Counted from the stretch's first letter, positions 1-10,000 are shown. The stretch is DNA of 44,317 nt from Rhodocyclaceae bacterium UBA1310 (GCA_002307175.1 DBTS01000114.1:53229-97545); one strand, 5' to 3'. Translations and numbers: made by a program. The notes: generated by a model not told the origin, from the letters alone.

Positions 1-676
1 GCTTGGGCACGAAGTAGTACATCATCCCGAGAAAACCTGCCGTCAGGAAAAAGCCCACTGCGTTGTGGCCGTACCACCACTGCACCATGGCATCCTGCAC
101 GCCGGCATAGGCCGAGTAGGATTTCATCATCGAGTACGGCACTTCCGCCGAATTCACGATGTGCAAGAGGGCCACTGCAATAATGAAGGCACCGTAGAAC
201 CAGTTTGCCACGTAGATATGCTGCACCTGGCGTTTGGCAATCGTCCCGAAGAACACCACGGCATAGGAAACCCACACCACGGCGATCAGGATATCGATCG
301 GCCACTCCAGCTCGGCGTATTCCTTGCCGGTGGTGTAGCCCAGCGGCAGTGTGATGGCCGCCAGCACGATGACCAGTTGCCAACCCCAGAACACGAAGGA
401 CGCCAGCTTCGGCAGGAACAGCCGGGCATGGCAAGTGCGCTGCACCACATACAGAGAAGTGCCCATCAATGCACAACCACCAAACGCAAAGATCACCGCG
501 TTGGTGTGAAGCGGGCGCAAGCGCCCAAAATGCAGATACTCGCTCAGATTCAGTTCGGGCCAGACAAGCTGCGCGGCAATGATGACGCCGACCAGCATGC
601 CTACGATGCCCCAAACGACTGTCATGATCGTGAATTGCCGCACGACCTGATAGTCGTAAGTCGCCTGGGTTTGCAT
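1..676 (-). CDS. ccoN: cbb3-type cytochrome c oxidase subunit I, N-terminal part (runs off the window)
   Basis: The reverse strand from the ATG at 674-676 reads without a stop to the window edge, giving about 225 residues that begin MQTQATYDYQVVRQFTI. This is the heme-copper oxidase catalytic subunit of the cbb3 (C-type) class, a membrane proton pump that reduces oxygen with high affinity. Visible family marks are the LHTNAV segment near residue 57, whose His ligates low-spin heme b, and the YGHNAVGFF segment near residue 204, whose His is a CuB ligand, set among several hydrophobic helices. It lies downstream of ccoI and ccoS on the same strand, the usual assembly cluster. An exact FNR-type site lies about 190 bp upstream of the start, fitting oxygen-limited expression. 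The remaining half and ccoO/Q/P should lie beyond the left edge. Confidence 0.95.
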   Translation of the reverse strand, partial: MQTQATYDYQVVRQFTIMTVVWGIVGMLVGVIIAAQLVWPELNLSEYLHFGRLRPLHTNAVIFAFGGCALMGTSLYVVQRTCHARLFLPKLASFVFWGWQLVIVLAAITLPLGYTTGKEYAELEWPIDILIAVVWVSYAVVFFGTIAKRQVQHIYVANWFYGAFIIAVALLHIVNSAEVPYSMMKSYSAYAGVQDAMVQWWYGHNAVGFFLTAGFLGMMYYFVPK

Positions 677-859
677 AAGCCACCTCGTTAAATGAGAAGG
701 AACCTCGGCGCCTGCCATGTGTCAAAGCCTGTACGACACTCGCCTGAGCAGACACAATCGCCACAATCGGCCATATTCTGGTTTTTTGCAGCAACCCATC
801 CCCTCATGGGCAGGAGACCAATTATCGGCTGGCCTCTCTTCTCGGAATCCGATTGAAAC

Positions 860-873
860 TTGATCGGCATCAA
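860..873. promoter_or_regulatory. FNR/Anr box upstream of ccoN
   Basis: TTGATCGGCATCAA matches the FNR consensus TTGAT-N4-ATCAA at all ten defined positions. It is centred about 190 bp upstream of the ccoN ATG. A GATAAT hexamer on the minus strand (821-826) is a possible -10, which would put the box near -52; that spacing is not the classic -41.5, so the exact start site is uncertain. FNR-family control of cbb3 genes is well established in proteobacteria. Confidence 0.8.
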
Positions 874-946
874 CCGAGTTTTTGCGCTAACGCAAATGCT
901 AGCACAACCAATGTGGTCTTTAGGGGAAGTAAGGGAAAACGAGAGG

Positions 947-1058
947 CAAAAAAAAGGGTGCGGCAAGCGCACCCCCAACCCCAACAGAGAGACTTAACGG
1001 CAAGAAAGGCCTGCACAAACAGGCGTTTACTCACCGGCGCCAACGCTTACGTCGGCAT
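947..1058 (-). ncRNA. Candidate FNR-activated small RNA, about 110 nt
   Basis: No convincing protein is encoded here. A minus-strand promoter with an FNR-like box (1092-1105) and a CATACT -10 (1065-1070) predicts a start near 1058, and a strong terminator ends at about 948. The predicted transcript could fold a stem between AGCGTT and AACGCC (about 1046-1022), a second hairpin GCCTG/CAGGC (about 1024-1009), then a C/U-rich single-stranded stretch (about 1010-983) before the terminator stem. The size and FNR control resemble FnrS of E. coli and the AniS/FnrS RNA of Neisseria, but I claim no sequence homology. The alternative is that the promoter reads through into ccoN and the terminator only closes ccoI-ccoS. 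Confidence 0.4.
948..974 (-). terminator. Rho-independent terminator between ccoS and ccoN
   Basis: On the minus strand a 7-bp stem GGGTGCG/CGCACCC (956-962 with 968-974, 5-nt loop) is followed directly by eight T residues (948-955). It would end transcripts coming from ccoI-ccoS or from the promoter near 1065-1070, and separates them from ccoN. Confidence 0.8.
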
Positions 1059-1064
1059 GTGCTC

Positions 1065-1105
1065 AGTATGGCGGAATGCACAGTGCACGCCTTGACTGAT
1101 ATCAA
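1065..1105 (-). promoter_or_regulatory. FNR-type class II promoter, minus strand
   Basis: TTGACTGATATCAA (1092-1105) matches the FNR consensus at nine of ten positions. A -10-like CATACT on the minus strand (1065-1070) has its centre 31 bp from the box centre, the spacing of class II FNR promoters (box at -41.5). The predicted start is near 1058, upstream of the terminator at 948-974. Confidence 0.6.
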
Positions 1106-1123
1106 GTGTCTTACACCAAAGTG

Positions 1124-1366
1124 CTACCCAGCCGGTTTTTGCCCCGGCGAATTGCCGTTTTCGGGCTCAGTTGGCTCGGTCGCTGGCTCGGCCACGGGTT
1201 CAACCGCAGGTTGGATTTTTGGCAAATCATCATCCATCAGAATGCGGAATCCCGGCCCTTCGAGATCATCGAACTGGCCGCCACGCACCGCCCACCACAG
1301 GATCAGGCCGATCGCCAGTACCAGCAACAGGGAAAGCGGGATAAGTATGTAGAGACTGCTTTCCAT
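1124..1366 (-). CDS. ccoS: cbb3 oxidase maturation protein CcoS
   Basis: An 80-residue protein with one N-terminal membrane helix (about residues 5-26, LYILIPLSLLLVLAIGLILW), then a short conserved stretch (GQFDDLEGPGFRILMDD) typical of CcoS. CcoS is a small inner-membrane factor needed to assemble redox cofactors into the cbb3 oxidase. The rest is a Pro/Glu-rich tail (PVAEPATEPTEPENG) longer than usual. It starts 6 bp after the ccoI stop, so the two genes are almost certainly co-transcribed. A terminator lies about 150 bp downstream. Confidence 0.9.
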   Translation of the reverse strand: MESSLYILIPLSLLLVLAIGLILWWAVRGGQFDDLEGPGFRILMDDDLPKIQPAVEPVAEPATEPTEPENGNSPGQKPAG

Positions 1367-1372
1367 ATGCGA

Positions 1373-3853
1373 TCAGGCTCCTCGGGAAATACGCAGGGCA
1401 TTCAACACCACCAGCAGGGAACTGGCCCCCATACCAATACCTGCGATCAGCGGGGTCACCCACCCGGCCATGGCCGCCGGAATCGCCAGCAGATTATAGG
1501 CAAGCGCCCAGACCAGATTCTCACGGATGATACGCTGCGTCTTGCGGGCCAGGCGCCGCCCACGCAACAGTGCCATCAGGGAATCATCGAGCAGCAGAAT
1601 ATCCGCCTGATGCTTGGCCAGATCAGTGCCCCCCGCCATCGCCATGGAAACATGCGCCTGCGCCAGTACCGGCGCATCATTGATGCCATCGCCCACCATG
1701 GCAATTATGGTCCCCCGTGCCGCCCCCTGTGCCTGCAGCTCGCGCACGGCAGCATGCTTGGCCTCTGGCGACAAACCCGCCCGCGCATCCTGAATCCCGA
1801 GTTCCCCGGCGACACGAGCCACAGAGGCAGCCACATCCCCGCTGAATATGCTGATTTCACACCCCTCGGCGCGCAAACCACGAACCAGAGCCAGGGCATC
1901 GGGCCGCAAGCTGTCATCCAGTTCGATCGAAGCAAGCCACCGGCCGGCCTCCCCCAGATAAACACGGGTACATGCCGAATCGGATTGCAGTGCGGCCGGC
2001 ATCGGCTGATGTAGCGCCTGCGCAACATAATCCGCGCGCCCAAGCACATACGGCCGCCCATCCACCTCTCCGGCAAGCCCCTGCCCCGCCTCGACCCGCA
2101 CCTTCTCGGCATGGCAGCGCTCCGGCCCGGTTCCCTGCGCAGCATCCAGCCCGGCAGCCCGCACAATCGCCCGCGCAATGGCATGCTCCGAGTACTGCTC
2201 CAGCGCAGCGGCAACCCCCAGCACCTCCTGCTGGCTCACCCCTGGCACGCATAAAACCTGCTCAACCCGCATCGCACCGGTCGTCAGCGTTCCTGTCTTG
2301 TCGAATACAAAATGGCGGGCCCGCGCCAGCGTCTCGATGGCATATCCACGCGTCACCAGCAGCCCGATCCGCGACGCCACATCGGTTGCCACCGTCAGCG
2401 CCACCGGAGTCGCCAGGGATAATGCGCAGGGGCAGCTCACCACCAGCACAGAAACCACGATCCTCAATGCCTGCGAAGCATCCGCATGCCACCAGTAGAG
2501 ACCGGCAAGCACGCCCAGCCCTAGCAACACGGAAGTAAACAACGCAGCCACCCGATCCGCCTGCTCAACCACCCGTGGCCGTTCAGCCATCGCCCGTTCC
2601 ATCAGGCGCCTGACCGTGGCAAGGCGGGTAGCCTCCCCCACTTTCAAGGCACGAACCTCCAATACGCCGGAACCATTCAGGCTGCCGCCAAGCACTGCAT
2701 CACCAGGTCGCTTCGTCACCGGCGCGCTTTCGCCTGTCAGCCAGGCCTCGGAAACCTCGCTTGCCCCGGCGCAAACCTCGCCATCCACCACAATGGTTTC
2801 ACCCGGACGCACCAGAATCCGGTCACCCACCACCAGCACATTGACCGGCACCTGCTCTTCCAGCTGCCCGTCTCCACCCAGGCGCCGTGCGAACACCGGC
2901 AAAATCCGCCCCAGCGCATCCACACCACGCGTTGCCCGCTGCCGCGCCAGCATTTCCAGATAGCGCCCGCCCAAAAGGAAGAAGACGAACATCGAGACAG
3001 AATCGAAGTACACCTGCCCGCTCTGCAGCAAAGTGGCCCAGGCACTCGCCGCAAAGGCGATGCCTATCCCCAGCGCCACCGGCACGTCCATACCCACCCG
3101 CCGCAAGCGCAGATCCCGGATCGCCCGCCGGAAGAATGGCGCGGCTGAATAGAACACCACCGGCAGGGTCAGCAACAGGCCCGCCCAGCGCATCAGCGCA
3201 CGAATGCTCTCGCTCATGTCCGCCGCACTCGCCATGTATACAGGCAGGGCATACATCATCACCTGCATCATGCCCAGCCCAGCCACCAGCAGGCGCCACA
3301 GCGCATCACGCTGCTCGCGCCGCGCAACCTCCTCGGCACGCCCGGCATCGTAGGGATGCGCACGATAACCAATACCGGCCACTGCCCCGAGAATCGCCGA
3401 AAGCCTGATCACCGAATCATCCCAGCGGATGCGCGCGCGCCGGGTCGCGTAATTGACCTGCACCCCGAGCACCCCCTTCAGTTGCGCGAGATGCCGCTCA
3501 TTGAGCCACACACAGGCCGCACAGGTGATACCCTCAAGAATCAGGTCAGCCTCGCGTTCATGCCCTTCAAGCGGGCGCACGAAAGCCTTCTGGAATTCGG
3601 GATGGTCAAACAGCCCCAGTTCCCAGATCTCTTCCGGCAAACCATCCCCAACTTTCTCCGGCAATGCCTCGCGGTGCCGGTAATACTCCACCAGACCCGC
3701 CCCAACAATAGCCTCGCATACCGCACGACAACCAGGGCAGCACATCGGCCTGGGCTGACCGTCCACCTGCACCAGCAGTGCCAACCCTTCAGGCACAGGC
3801 TGACCACAATGAAAGCAGACAGGCTCGGGTAGCGCGGATAGCGGTTCGGTCAC
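1373..3853 (-). CDS. ccoI: CcoI/FixI-type copper-transporting P-type ATPase
   Basis: An 826-residue P1B-type ATPase that moves copper across the inner membrane for the CuB site of cbb3 oxidase. An N-terminal Cys-rich segment (CFHCG near 17, CCPGC near 38) typical of FixI/CcoI proteins precedes a heavy-metal-associated domain with GITCAACVW (about 108-116). Then come the TGES actuator motif, the SCPCAL membrane metal site, the DKTGTLT phosphorylation loop and the GDGINDAP hinge, with membrane helices in the expected places; no key residue is missing. The gene precedes ccoS by 6 bp and ccoN lies downstream, so the role is cbb3 assembly rather than general copper export. The start ATG at 3851-3853 begins the Cys-rich region directly. 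Confidence 0.93.
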   Translation of the reverse strand: MTEPLSALPEPVCFHCGQPVPEGLALLVQVDGQPRPMCCPGCRAVCEAIVGAGLVEYYRHREALPEKVGDGLPEEIWELGLFDHPEFQKAFVRPLEGHEREADLILEGITCAACVWLNERHLAQLKGVLGVQVNYATRRARIRWDDSVIRLSAILGAVAGIGYRAHPYDAGRAEEVARREQRDALWRLLVAGLGMMQVMMYALPVYMASAADMSESIRALMRWAGLLLTLPVVFYSAAPFFRRAIRDLRLRRVGMDVPVALGIGIAFAASAWATLLQSGQVYFDSVSMFVFFLLGGRYLEMLARQRATRGVDALGRILPVFARRLGGDGQLEEQVPVNVLVVGDRILVRPGETIVVDGEVCAGASEVSEAWLTGESAPVTKRPGDAVLGGSLNGSGVLEVRALKVGEATRLATVRRLMERAMAERPRVVEQADRVAALFTSVLLGLGVLAGLYWWHADASQALRIVVSVLVVSCPCALSLATPVALTVATDVASRIGLLVTRGYAIETLARARHFVFDKTGTLTTGAMRVEQVLCVPGVSQQEVLGVAAALEQYSEHAIARAIVRAAGLDAAQGTGPERCHAEKVRVEAGQGLAGEVDGRPYVLGRADYVAQALHQPMPAALQSDSACTRVYLGEAGRWLASIELDDSLRPDALALVRGLRAEGCEISIFSGDVAASVARVAGELGIQDARAGLSPEAKHAAVRELQAQGAARGTIIAMVGDGINDAPVLAQAHVSMAMAGGTDLAKHQADILLLDDSLMALLRGRRLARKTQRIIRENLVWALAYNLLAIPAAMAGWVTPLIAGIGMGASSLLVVLNALRISRGA

Positions 3854-4143
3854 AATTTGAAGACCCCACAGGAATCCCTAGATTCTATCGTGCCTTGCCA
3901 GCTTGATAAGCGCACAATCGCATCATAAAAACACGAGCGCCGATTCATTGCGAAAAGCCTGGATGCAAAAGGACAGTAGGATTAGTGGCAAAACGGATCA
4001 GCTGCAAAACAAACCCCGGGGAAATCTCCCACCGCAAAGCCACCCACAGCAAGGTGATGGCTCATCAGCACATTTGTGCAAGACAGGACTAGGCATCAGG
4101 GCCGACGGCAACCACGATGGTTTTGATGGCAGCATCCCAGCGC
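3854..4143. other. Intergenic region with no recognised gene
   Basis: About 290 bp between the ccoI start and the tRNA terminator. The only open frame (plus strand, 3903-4193) has low-complexity hydrophilic content, no clear ribosome binding site and runs into the tRNA, so I do not call it. The ccoI promoter should lie at its left end, but no FNR-like box was seen there. Confidence 0.5.
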
Positions 4144-4171
4144 AAAAAGGCCACACCCGAAGGTGTGGCCT
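4144..4171 (-). terminator. Terminator of tRNA-Thr
   Basis: A perfect 10-bp stem AGGCCACACC/GGTGTGGCCT (4148-4157 with 4162-4171) with a stable tetraloop (TTCG on the minus strand), followed on the minus strand by a T run at 4144-4148. It lies 10 bp after the tRNA CCA end. Confidence 0.85.
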
Positions 4172-4181
4172 TTCGAAAAAC

Positions 4182-4257
<76 letters not shown>

Positions 4258-4268
4258 AAAGAAGCGGG

Positions 4269-4297
4269 AGTATAAGTCATGAGAGAGCAAGTTTCAA
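4269..4297 (-). promoter_or_regulatory. Sigma-70 promoter of tRNA-Thr
   Basis: On the minus strand TTGAAA (4292-4297) and TATACT (4269-4274) are separated by exactly 17 bp, a near-consensus sigma-70 promoter. The predicted start near 4262 gives a leader of about 5 nt before the tRNA. Confidence 0.8.
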
Positions 4298-4489
4298 GAG
4301 CCCTCTGACGTATTTTTTTGCCCGGCACACAGCAAAACCTCACGCGGATATACTCAATTAGAGATAGCAAAACTTTCTTAAACACAAAAAAATCTGCCTT
4401 TAAACCAACAAGCTTCCATTTATCTTGCGGCGATCTCCTCTGGTCGCAATTGCATAGAAATTGGTGTTTTTATCGCTCAGGCTGAATTC

Positions 4490-5041
4490 ATGAAAAAAGA
4501 TAGCGGCTTCACCATTATCGAACTGATGGTCACCATCTCCGTGGCTGCCATTTTGGCCGCTGTGGCGATCCCGTCCATGCAGGGTCTGATTGCACACAAT
4601 CAGATCACCTCCGCCAACAATGAATTGCTGAGCGCGACGATGTACGCCCGATCCGAAGCGGTCATGCGCGGCCTGCCTGTACGGGTATGCAATTCCTCGA
4701 CCACCATGTCCGCCACCCCTGCATGCGCAGGGGATAGCTCTTGGGCTTCTGGCTGGATTGTATTCGTAGACGCAGACGCCAACGATAACGTTAGCTCTGG
4801 CGACACCGTTTTGCGTGTGTTTGCCAATTCATCGAATTCCATCACCATTACCCCTGCTACCGGCAATGCAAGGGGGGTAATGTATGACCGCAACGGGCGG
4901 GCGGAAGGCATATCTGCGGCTGGTGCTCACACCACAACCGGAAATAGTTTTACTACTTGCTCCAACAAAGTGTCCGACGGACGTGTCTTGTCCATCACGC
5001 TATCCGGCCGAGCATCCACGACGAAAAAAGACCCATGCTGA
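4490..5041 (+). CDS. fimT: Type IV pilus minor pilin, FimT/GspH family
   Basis: A 183-residue prepilin-like protein. The type III signal peptide is MKKDSG, cleaved before FTIIELMV, with Glu at +5 of the mature protein and a hydrophobic helix to about residue 27. The body fits the GspH/FimT domain, with C-terminal Cys residues (CSNKV, DPC) that could form a disulfide. Minor pilins of this type prime assembly of the type IV pilus in the inner membrane and sit at its tip. It is the first gene of the fimT-pilV-pilW-pilX-pilY1-pilE cluster, and its stop overlaps the pilV start (ATGCTGA). The ribosome binding site is weak (CAGGCTGAATTC before ATG). Confidence 0.88.
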   Translation: MKKDSGFTIIELMVTISVAAILAAVAIPSMQGLIAHNQITSANNELLSATMYARSEAVMRGLPVRVCNSSTTMSATPACAGDSSWASGWIVFVDADANDNVSSGDTVLRVFANSSNSITITPATGNARGVMYDRNGRAEGISAAGAHTTTGNSFTTCSNKVSDGRVLSITLSGRASTTKKDPC

Positions 5042-5487
5042 AAATGAAACGTAAAGCCAGTTCCAGAGGCTACAGCCTGATTGAGGTGTTAGTAGCCTGT
5101 GTCGTATTGTCTCTGAGCATTCTAGGGTTTGCCGGACTACAGATCACAGGCTTGACAAGCAATAAGGTTGCGATGTCACGCTCACAGGCTTCCATCCAGG
5201 CCTATTCGATCATCGACTCCATGCGAGCCAATCGATCCGCAGCCACGGCATATGTCCGGACAATCGGCAGCACCACTCCATCAGGCACAACCAGGGCAGA
5301 TGTAGACGTCTCCACTTGGCTTGGCAACCTAAAAAAGCAGCTACCTTCAGGAGATGGGTCTATTGCCGCCGCCCTGACAGACCCATCGAACCCAACAACT
5401 TCGACGTATACGGTCACAGTAGTTGTGCAATGGACCGAAAGCCGAAGCAGTACTCCCAGTCAACTTTCAGTTAACACGCAAATATGA
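5035..5487 (+). CDS. pilV: Type IV pilus minor pilin PilV
   Basis: About 150 residues starting MLKMKRKASSRG, with the prepilin cleavage site before YSLIEVLV (Glu at +5) and a hydrophobic helix. The length and the Q-x-x-G-L-x-S-style start after the helix (GLQITGLTSNKVAMSRSQA) fit PilV. I chose the ATG at 5035 because it overlaps the fimT stop, giving normal prepilin leader length; an open frame reaching back to 4957 would add 26 residues with no pilin character, and the ATG at 5044 is a possible alternative. PilV joins PilW, PilX, FimT and PilY1 in the priming complex at the pilus tip. Confidence 0.85.
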   Translation: MLKMKRKASSRGYSLIEVLVACVVLSLSILGFAGLQITGLTSNKVAMSRSQASIQAYSIIDSMRANRSAATAYVRTIGSTTPSGTTRADVDVSTWLGNLKKQLPSGDGSIAAALTDPSNPTTSTYTVTVVVQWTESRSSTPSQLSVNTQI

Positions 5488-6503
5488 AAGCTTCGCCCCT
5501 CCGATATCGTCGTAAGGCACGAGGCTTTACGCTAGCCGAGTTCATGGTTGCAGTTACGATTGGCCTGATCATCCTTGCCGCGGTCAGTTCCGTCTATGTG
5601 TCTTCCGGCCAAACGTTCCGCGCCAACGACAACCTTGCCCGGGTACAGGAAAACACCCGCATCGCTTTCGATTTCATGTCGCGTGACATCCGACAGGCGG
5701 GCTATTCAGGATGTGCGCTGCAAGGAACCAGCATAAGTTTTAACAACGTCCTGAATAACTCATCAAATGTCTTGTGGGATTTTTACAACCCTGTTTACGG
5801 CTACACCGCTACGAGCAGTACTGCCTGGAATGTCACACCTGATTCGATAATTACATCCCCGTTGGGTGGGCGTGACATCCTTGTGGTGCGTAGCCTGGAT
5901 GAGGGCGGCGGCTCAATCACGGCACAAGCGAGTTCTACTGCCTCACTAACAGTCGACGGACAAAGTGGCATCACCGCTGGCGACATTCTGATGGCCAGTA
6001 ACTGCACCAGCACCTCGGTTTTCGAAGCCACGGCTGTTACCGCTTCGGGTGGAAGTCTGGTGATCTCCCACGCAGCAGTGGCCTCCCCCGCTCCGGGCAA
6101 TTCCACGAACGATCTGTATGTAACTTTTGCAGGTGGAGACATCCGCAGGGTCAGCACCAAAATCTATTACGTGGGAACAGGAGCCAGTGGCATTCCTGCC
6201 CTGTTCGTCCGCAAGAGCACCGATACTGCCGCGCAGGAACTTGTCGAGGGAATCGACGGGATGAAAATCATGTACGGCGTTGATACAAACTCCGACGCCC
6301 AGGCTGATACATTCATGAGCGCCGCAGATGCAGAAACAGGCGGCTGGTGGTTATCAGTGGTCAGTGTGCAGATCACACTCCAGACCATCTCTTATGAAAA
6401 CAACATTGCTGTCACAGCCCAAAGCAATGCACTGGGCACCTCGACTGACAAACGTCTGCATCAGCAGATGACAACGACCATCAGTCTGCGCAACAAAAAC
6501 TGA
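5484..6503 (+). CDS. pilW: Type IV pilus minor pilin PilW
   Basis: A 339-residue prepilin-like protein, with cleavage in RKARG before FTLAEFMVAV (Glu at +5) and one N-terminal helix. The segment after the helix (NLARVQENTRIAFDFMSRDIRQAGYSGC) is the typical PilW signature. The large C-terminal domain is rich in Ser/Thr/Ala. The start overlaps the pilV stop (ATGA), indicating translational coupling. PilW links PilX and the other minor pilins to PilY1 in the tip complex. Confidence 0.9.
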   Translation: MKASPLRYRRKARGFTLAEFMVAVTIGLIILAAVSSVYVSSGQTFRANDNLARVQENTRIAFDFMSRDIRQAGYSGCALQGTSISFNNVLNNSSNVLWDFYNPVYGYTATSSTAWNVTPDSIITSPLGGRDILVVRSLDEGGGSITAQASSTASLTVDGQSGITAGDILMASNCTSTSVFEATAVTASGGSLVISHAAVASPAPGNSTNDLYVTFAGGDIRRVSTKIYYVGTGASGIPALFVRKSTDTAAQELVEGIDGMKIMYGVDTNSDAQADTFMSAADAETGGWWLSVVSVQITLQTISYENNIAVTAQSNALGTSTDKRLHQQMTTTISLRNKN

Positions 6504-6511
6504 GGAACATC

Positions 6512-7051
6512 ATGCCTCCAAGAAACAACATTCTGAGCTCCCGCAAACGTACCGGACAGAAAGGTTCTGCGCTGATTATCGGCATGATCATTGTGCTGAT
6601 GCTGACTTTGCTAGGCGTAACCACACTACGCACTACCGCTCTTGAAGCACGCATGGCGGGTAATGAGCGCGATACCCATGTGGGCTTCGAATCTGCAGAG
6701 GGGGCCCTACGGGAAATGGCAAGCAAAAATTTGTCGCCTCTCACCATTGACTATAGCGGAAGCCTCAGTGGCTATGGTCCGTGGAAACTGTCATACGCAG
6801 ACGCTTTGAATAATCCCACGACCGAATACAACTATTGGACCTCAATTTTCGGCTGGAGCTCTGGAGGACTGGCCACTCAGGCGACTGGCTCAAAAGAAGC
6901 TGCCAGATATTTCGTTGACACGAAATCCTTCCTTTCCCCGAATAGCAACAAAAAATCTGTCCGGGTTTTCCGGATAACCGTCAATGGCGTTGGGGCATCA
7001 AGCAACGCCCGAATCATTGTGCAAGGCACGACCACACAGGAGATTAACTGA
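6512..7051 (+). CDS. pilX: Type IV pilus assembly protein PilX
   Basis: A 179-residue protein with the PilX-type N-terminus: a basic leader, then QKGSALIIGMIIVLMLTLLGVTTLRTTALEARMAGN. It lacks the Glu at +5 that major and most minor pilins have, as is usual for PilX. It starts 8 bp after pilW and ends 2 bp before pilY1. PilX is a minor pilin in the inner-membrane priming complex that recruits PilY1. Confidence 0.85.
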   Translation: MPPRNNILSSRKRTGQKGSALIIGMIIVLMLTLLGVTTLRTTALEARMAGNERDTHVGFESAEGALREMASKNLSPLTIDYSGSLSGYGPWKLSYADALNNPTTEYNYWTSIFGWSSGGLATQATGSKEAARYFVDTKSFLSPNSNKKSVRVFRITVNGVGASSNARIIVQGTTTQEIN

Positions 7052-7053
7052 CC

Positions 7054-10000
7054 ATGCGCGCCTTCCCCTCCAAACGTACAACCATCGCGCTTGTCTGCGC
7101 AGCCGCCTTCCAGGCTCCGCAAGCGTTCGCCACAGCCCCCTCGCAGCAGCCACTCTCGTTGGGCACCAGCGCGCCGCCACTCATGATGTTGGTGATGCAG
7201 CGCGACCACAAATTGTATTTCCCCGCTTATAACGACGCCACAGATTTGGATGGCGATGGCGTACCCGATGTCGGCTATAAACCCAGCATGGTTTACCTGG
7301 GCTATTTCGATAGCAATCTGTGCTACACCTACAGCACAAGCAATACCCGGTTTGAGCCAGCGTCCAAAGCCACAAGCATGAAGTGCAGCAATGCATGGTC
7401 AGGCAATTGGCTCAATTACATGACCACTTCCCGAATGGACGCCCTGCGTCGCGTTCTGTACGGCGGCATGCGTTATTCTGACACAGCCACGGATACCGTA
7501 CTGCAACGTGCCTTCATTCCTCAGGAATCTCACTCCTGGGGCAAGGAATACAACAGCACGGCCACCGATGGTTACAACATCTCCGACTACACGCCACTGT
7601 CACAGCCATCAAGTGGCAAACGGCATATTTTCGCCAACGTCACGCTGCTGGGCACTACCAACCCGCTGCTTCGCGTGCGCACAAATTCGACGGACCACTT
7701 CTACAACTGGACCTCAAAGGAACAGCCGGTCTCGGGTGACACCTGCGCAACAGGCGGAAACAATACCCACTCATGTACCGGGACTCTGACCGATTATGTG
7801 GTTCGCGTACGTGTTTGCGTATCCGGGCTGCTTGACGATGCATGTACTGCCTATCCGAACGGAGACTACAAGCCGACGGGGTTGTTGCAAAAATATGGTG
7901 CCAACGAAAGCATGCACTTTGGGCTGCTGACCGGCAGCTATTTAAAGAATCTTTCGGGCGGCGTATTGCGCAAAAATATCGGGGCTTTCACCGATGAAAT
8001 TAATTCTGGAACAGGTCAGTTCCTGCTCACAGGAGATAATGATCAGGGCATCGTCAATACAGTCAATCGCCTGGCTGTCACAGGTTTTGGTCCAGGTAGC
8101 TATCAATATTCCTGTGGCTGGATCTCGACGCGTGTGGTCAACAGTGGCGAGTGTCAGATGTGGGGCAACCCCATTGGCGAAATGATGTATGAAACCGTAC
8201 GTTATTTTGGCGGAGCCAGTGCAACCAGTAACTATCTGGTCACCCAAAATGCAGGGGAAGAATCAACACTTAAGCTCCCCGTTGCTACCTGGAAAGACCC
8301 GTACAAGACAGTCGCCAATGGCGGTATCGGTGAGAAAGTCTGCTCAAAACCGTTCATGATGGTCATCAGCGACATCAACCCTTCCTACGATTCCGACGAA
8401 TTGCCTGGCAGCGCCTTCCAATCCTCCAGCTTCACGGGAACGCTCTCAAGCAGCGGGGGGGCTTCGCTCAATGTTTCCACCGAAGCCAGCAAAATCTGGA
8501 CCTCCGAGGGGCTTGCCAGCGGCAACTATTTCATCGGTCAGTCGGGTTCCACCACCGATAATGCGCCAACAGCCAAGTCGGTAACCGGTTTCGGCAATAT
8601 TCGCGGCCTCGCTCCGGAAGAACCAACAAAGCAGGGTTCATTCTATTCTGCAGCGGTAGCGGAATGGGCGCGCACCAATCAGGTGAATGCGCTGTCCACT
8701 TCCTCAAAAGTCCAGACTTTCTCAGTGGTTCTGGCCTCTCCTTTGCCACGTATCACCATCCCGATCAACGGCAAGACGATCACCATCATCCCGTTTGCCA
8801 AATCGGTCGGTGGCAGCTCTATTTCTGCCAGCAGTAGCGCTTTCCAGCCTACAGACCAGTTGGTCAACTATTACATCACGTCGATCAAAAACACCACATC
8901 ATCGAATACGGATAGCACGGTGAATGGTGGTCGACCTCAATACAAATTCACGATCAATTTCGAAGATCAGGAGCAGGGCGCCGACTTCGACATGGACGCC
9001 ATGGTGGACTACATCGTGGAACTGGAAGCCGACAACACCGTCTCGGTATCGCTGAATTCGAGTTACGCTGCCGGCGGCATCATCCAGCACATGGGTTATG
9101 TCGTTTCGGGCTCAACAGCGGACGGAACCTATCTGCTGGTTCGCGATTACGACACTGCGGCAGGCTCTGACGTCAACTACTATCTGGACACGCCGTACCC
9201 CCACTCAGGAACCCCACTTCCGCTGACCTCGCTTAAATATTTCTCGGCGGGAGCATCATCTGCCTCCTTCATTCCGCACGATCCGCTCTGGTATGCCGCC
9301 AAGTGGGGTGGCTACAAGGATGCAGGATCTTCCACTACTCTGAGCACAACCAGTCAGTGGGATTCGGATGGTGACGGCACACCTGACAACTATTATCTCG
9401 TCACCAACCCTGCGAAGCTGTACGATCAGCTGGACAAAGCTTTCAACGACGTGATCGGAAGAGCCTCGACTACGACAGCCCTGGCCGCAAGCAGCTCACA
9501 GCTCAACACAGGCACGAATATTTATCAGGCCACTTTCAATAGTTCGGACTGGAGCGGAGACCTGGCAGCGTATTCACTCAATACCAGCGACAGCACGGTC
9601 GGTTCCCAGGTATGGGCTGCCGCCAGCCAGATTCCTGCGGCATCAACACGCAAGGTCTATTCGTGGAAGTTGTACAAGGGCGCAGCAAGCGCATACACCG
9701 CAAGCGGTATTAACTTTGACTATGCAAGCCTGTCTGTCGATCAATTGTCATCGCTGGCCCAGGCAACCGTATTTGGAACAACATCAACTTCGATCACCCA
9801 AACCAATCAGACAAATCTGATCAACTACATCCGTGGTGATCAATCCAACGAAGGCACCAACTACCGTGTGCGCAGTTCCCTGATGGGAGACATTGTTGAC
9901 TCTTCCCCGATTTACGGCGGGGGAGTCGATTTCGGGTATGACGCGCTAACACCATCTTCCTCAACTGAAACAGATACAGGTGCTTCAACGTATCTGGCTT

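Noticed and set aside
65..691. 208-residue plus-strand open frame over ccoN
   Set aside because: It is antisense to a clear ccoN reading frame and its product has no recognisable domain.
688..984. 98-residue open frame on the minus strand between ccoS and ccoN
   Set aside because: Its start lies within the predicted terminator region, it has no family likeness and its interval holds an FNR box and promoter-like sequence.
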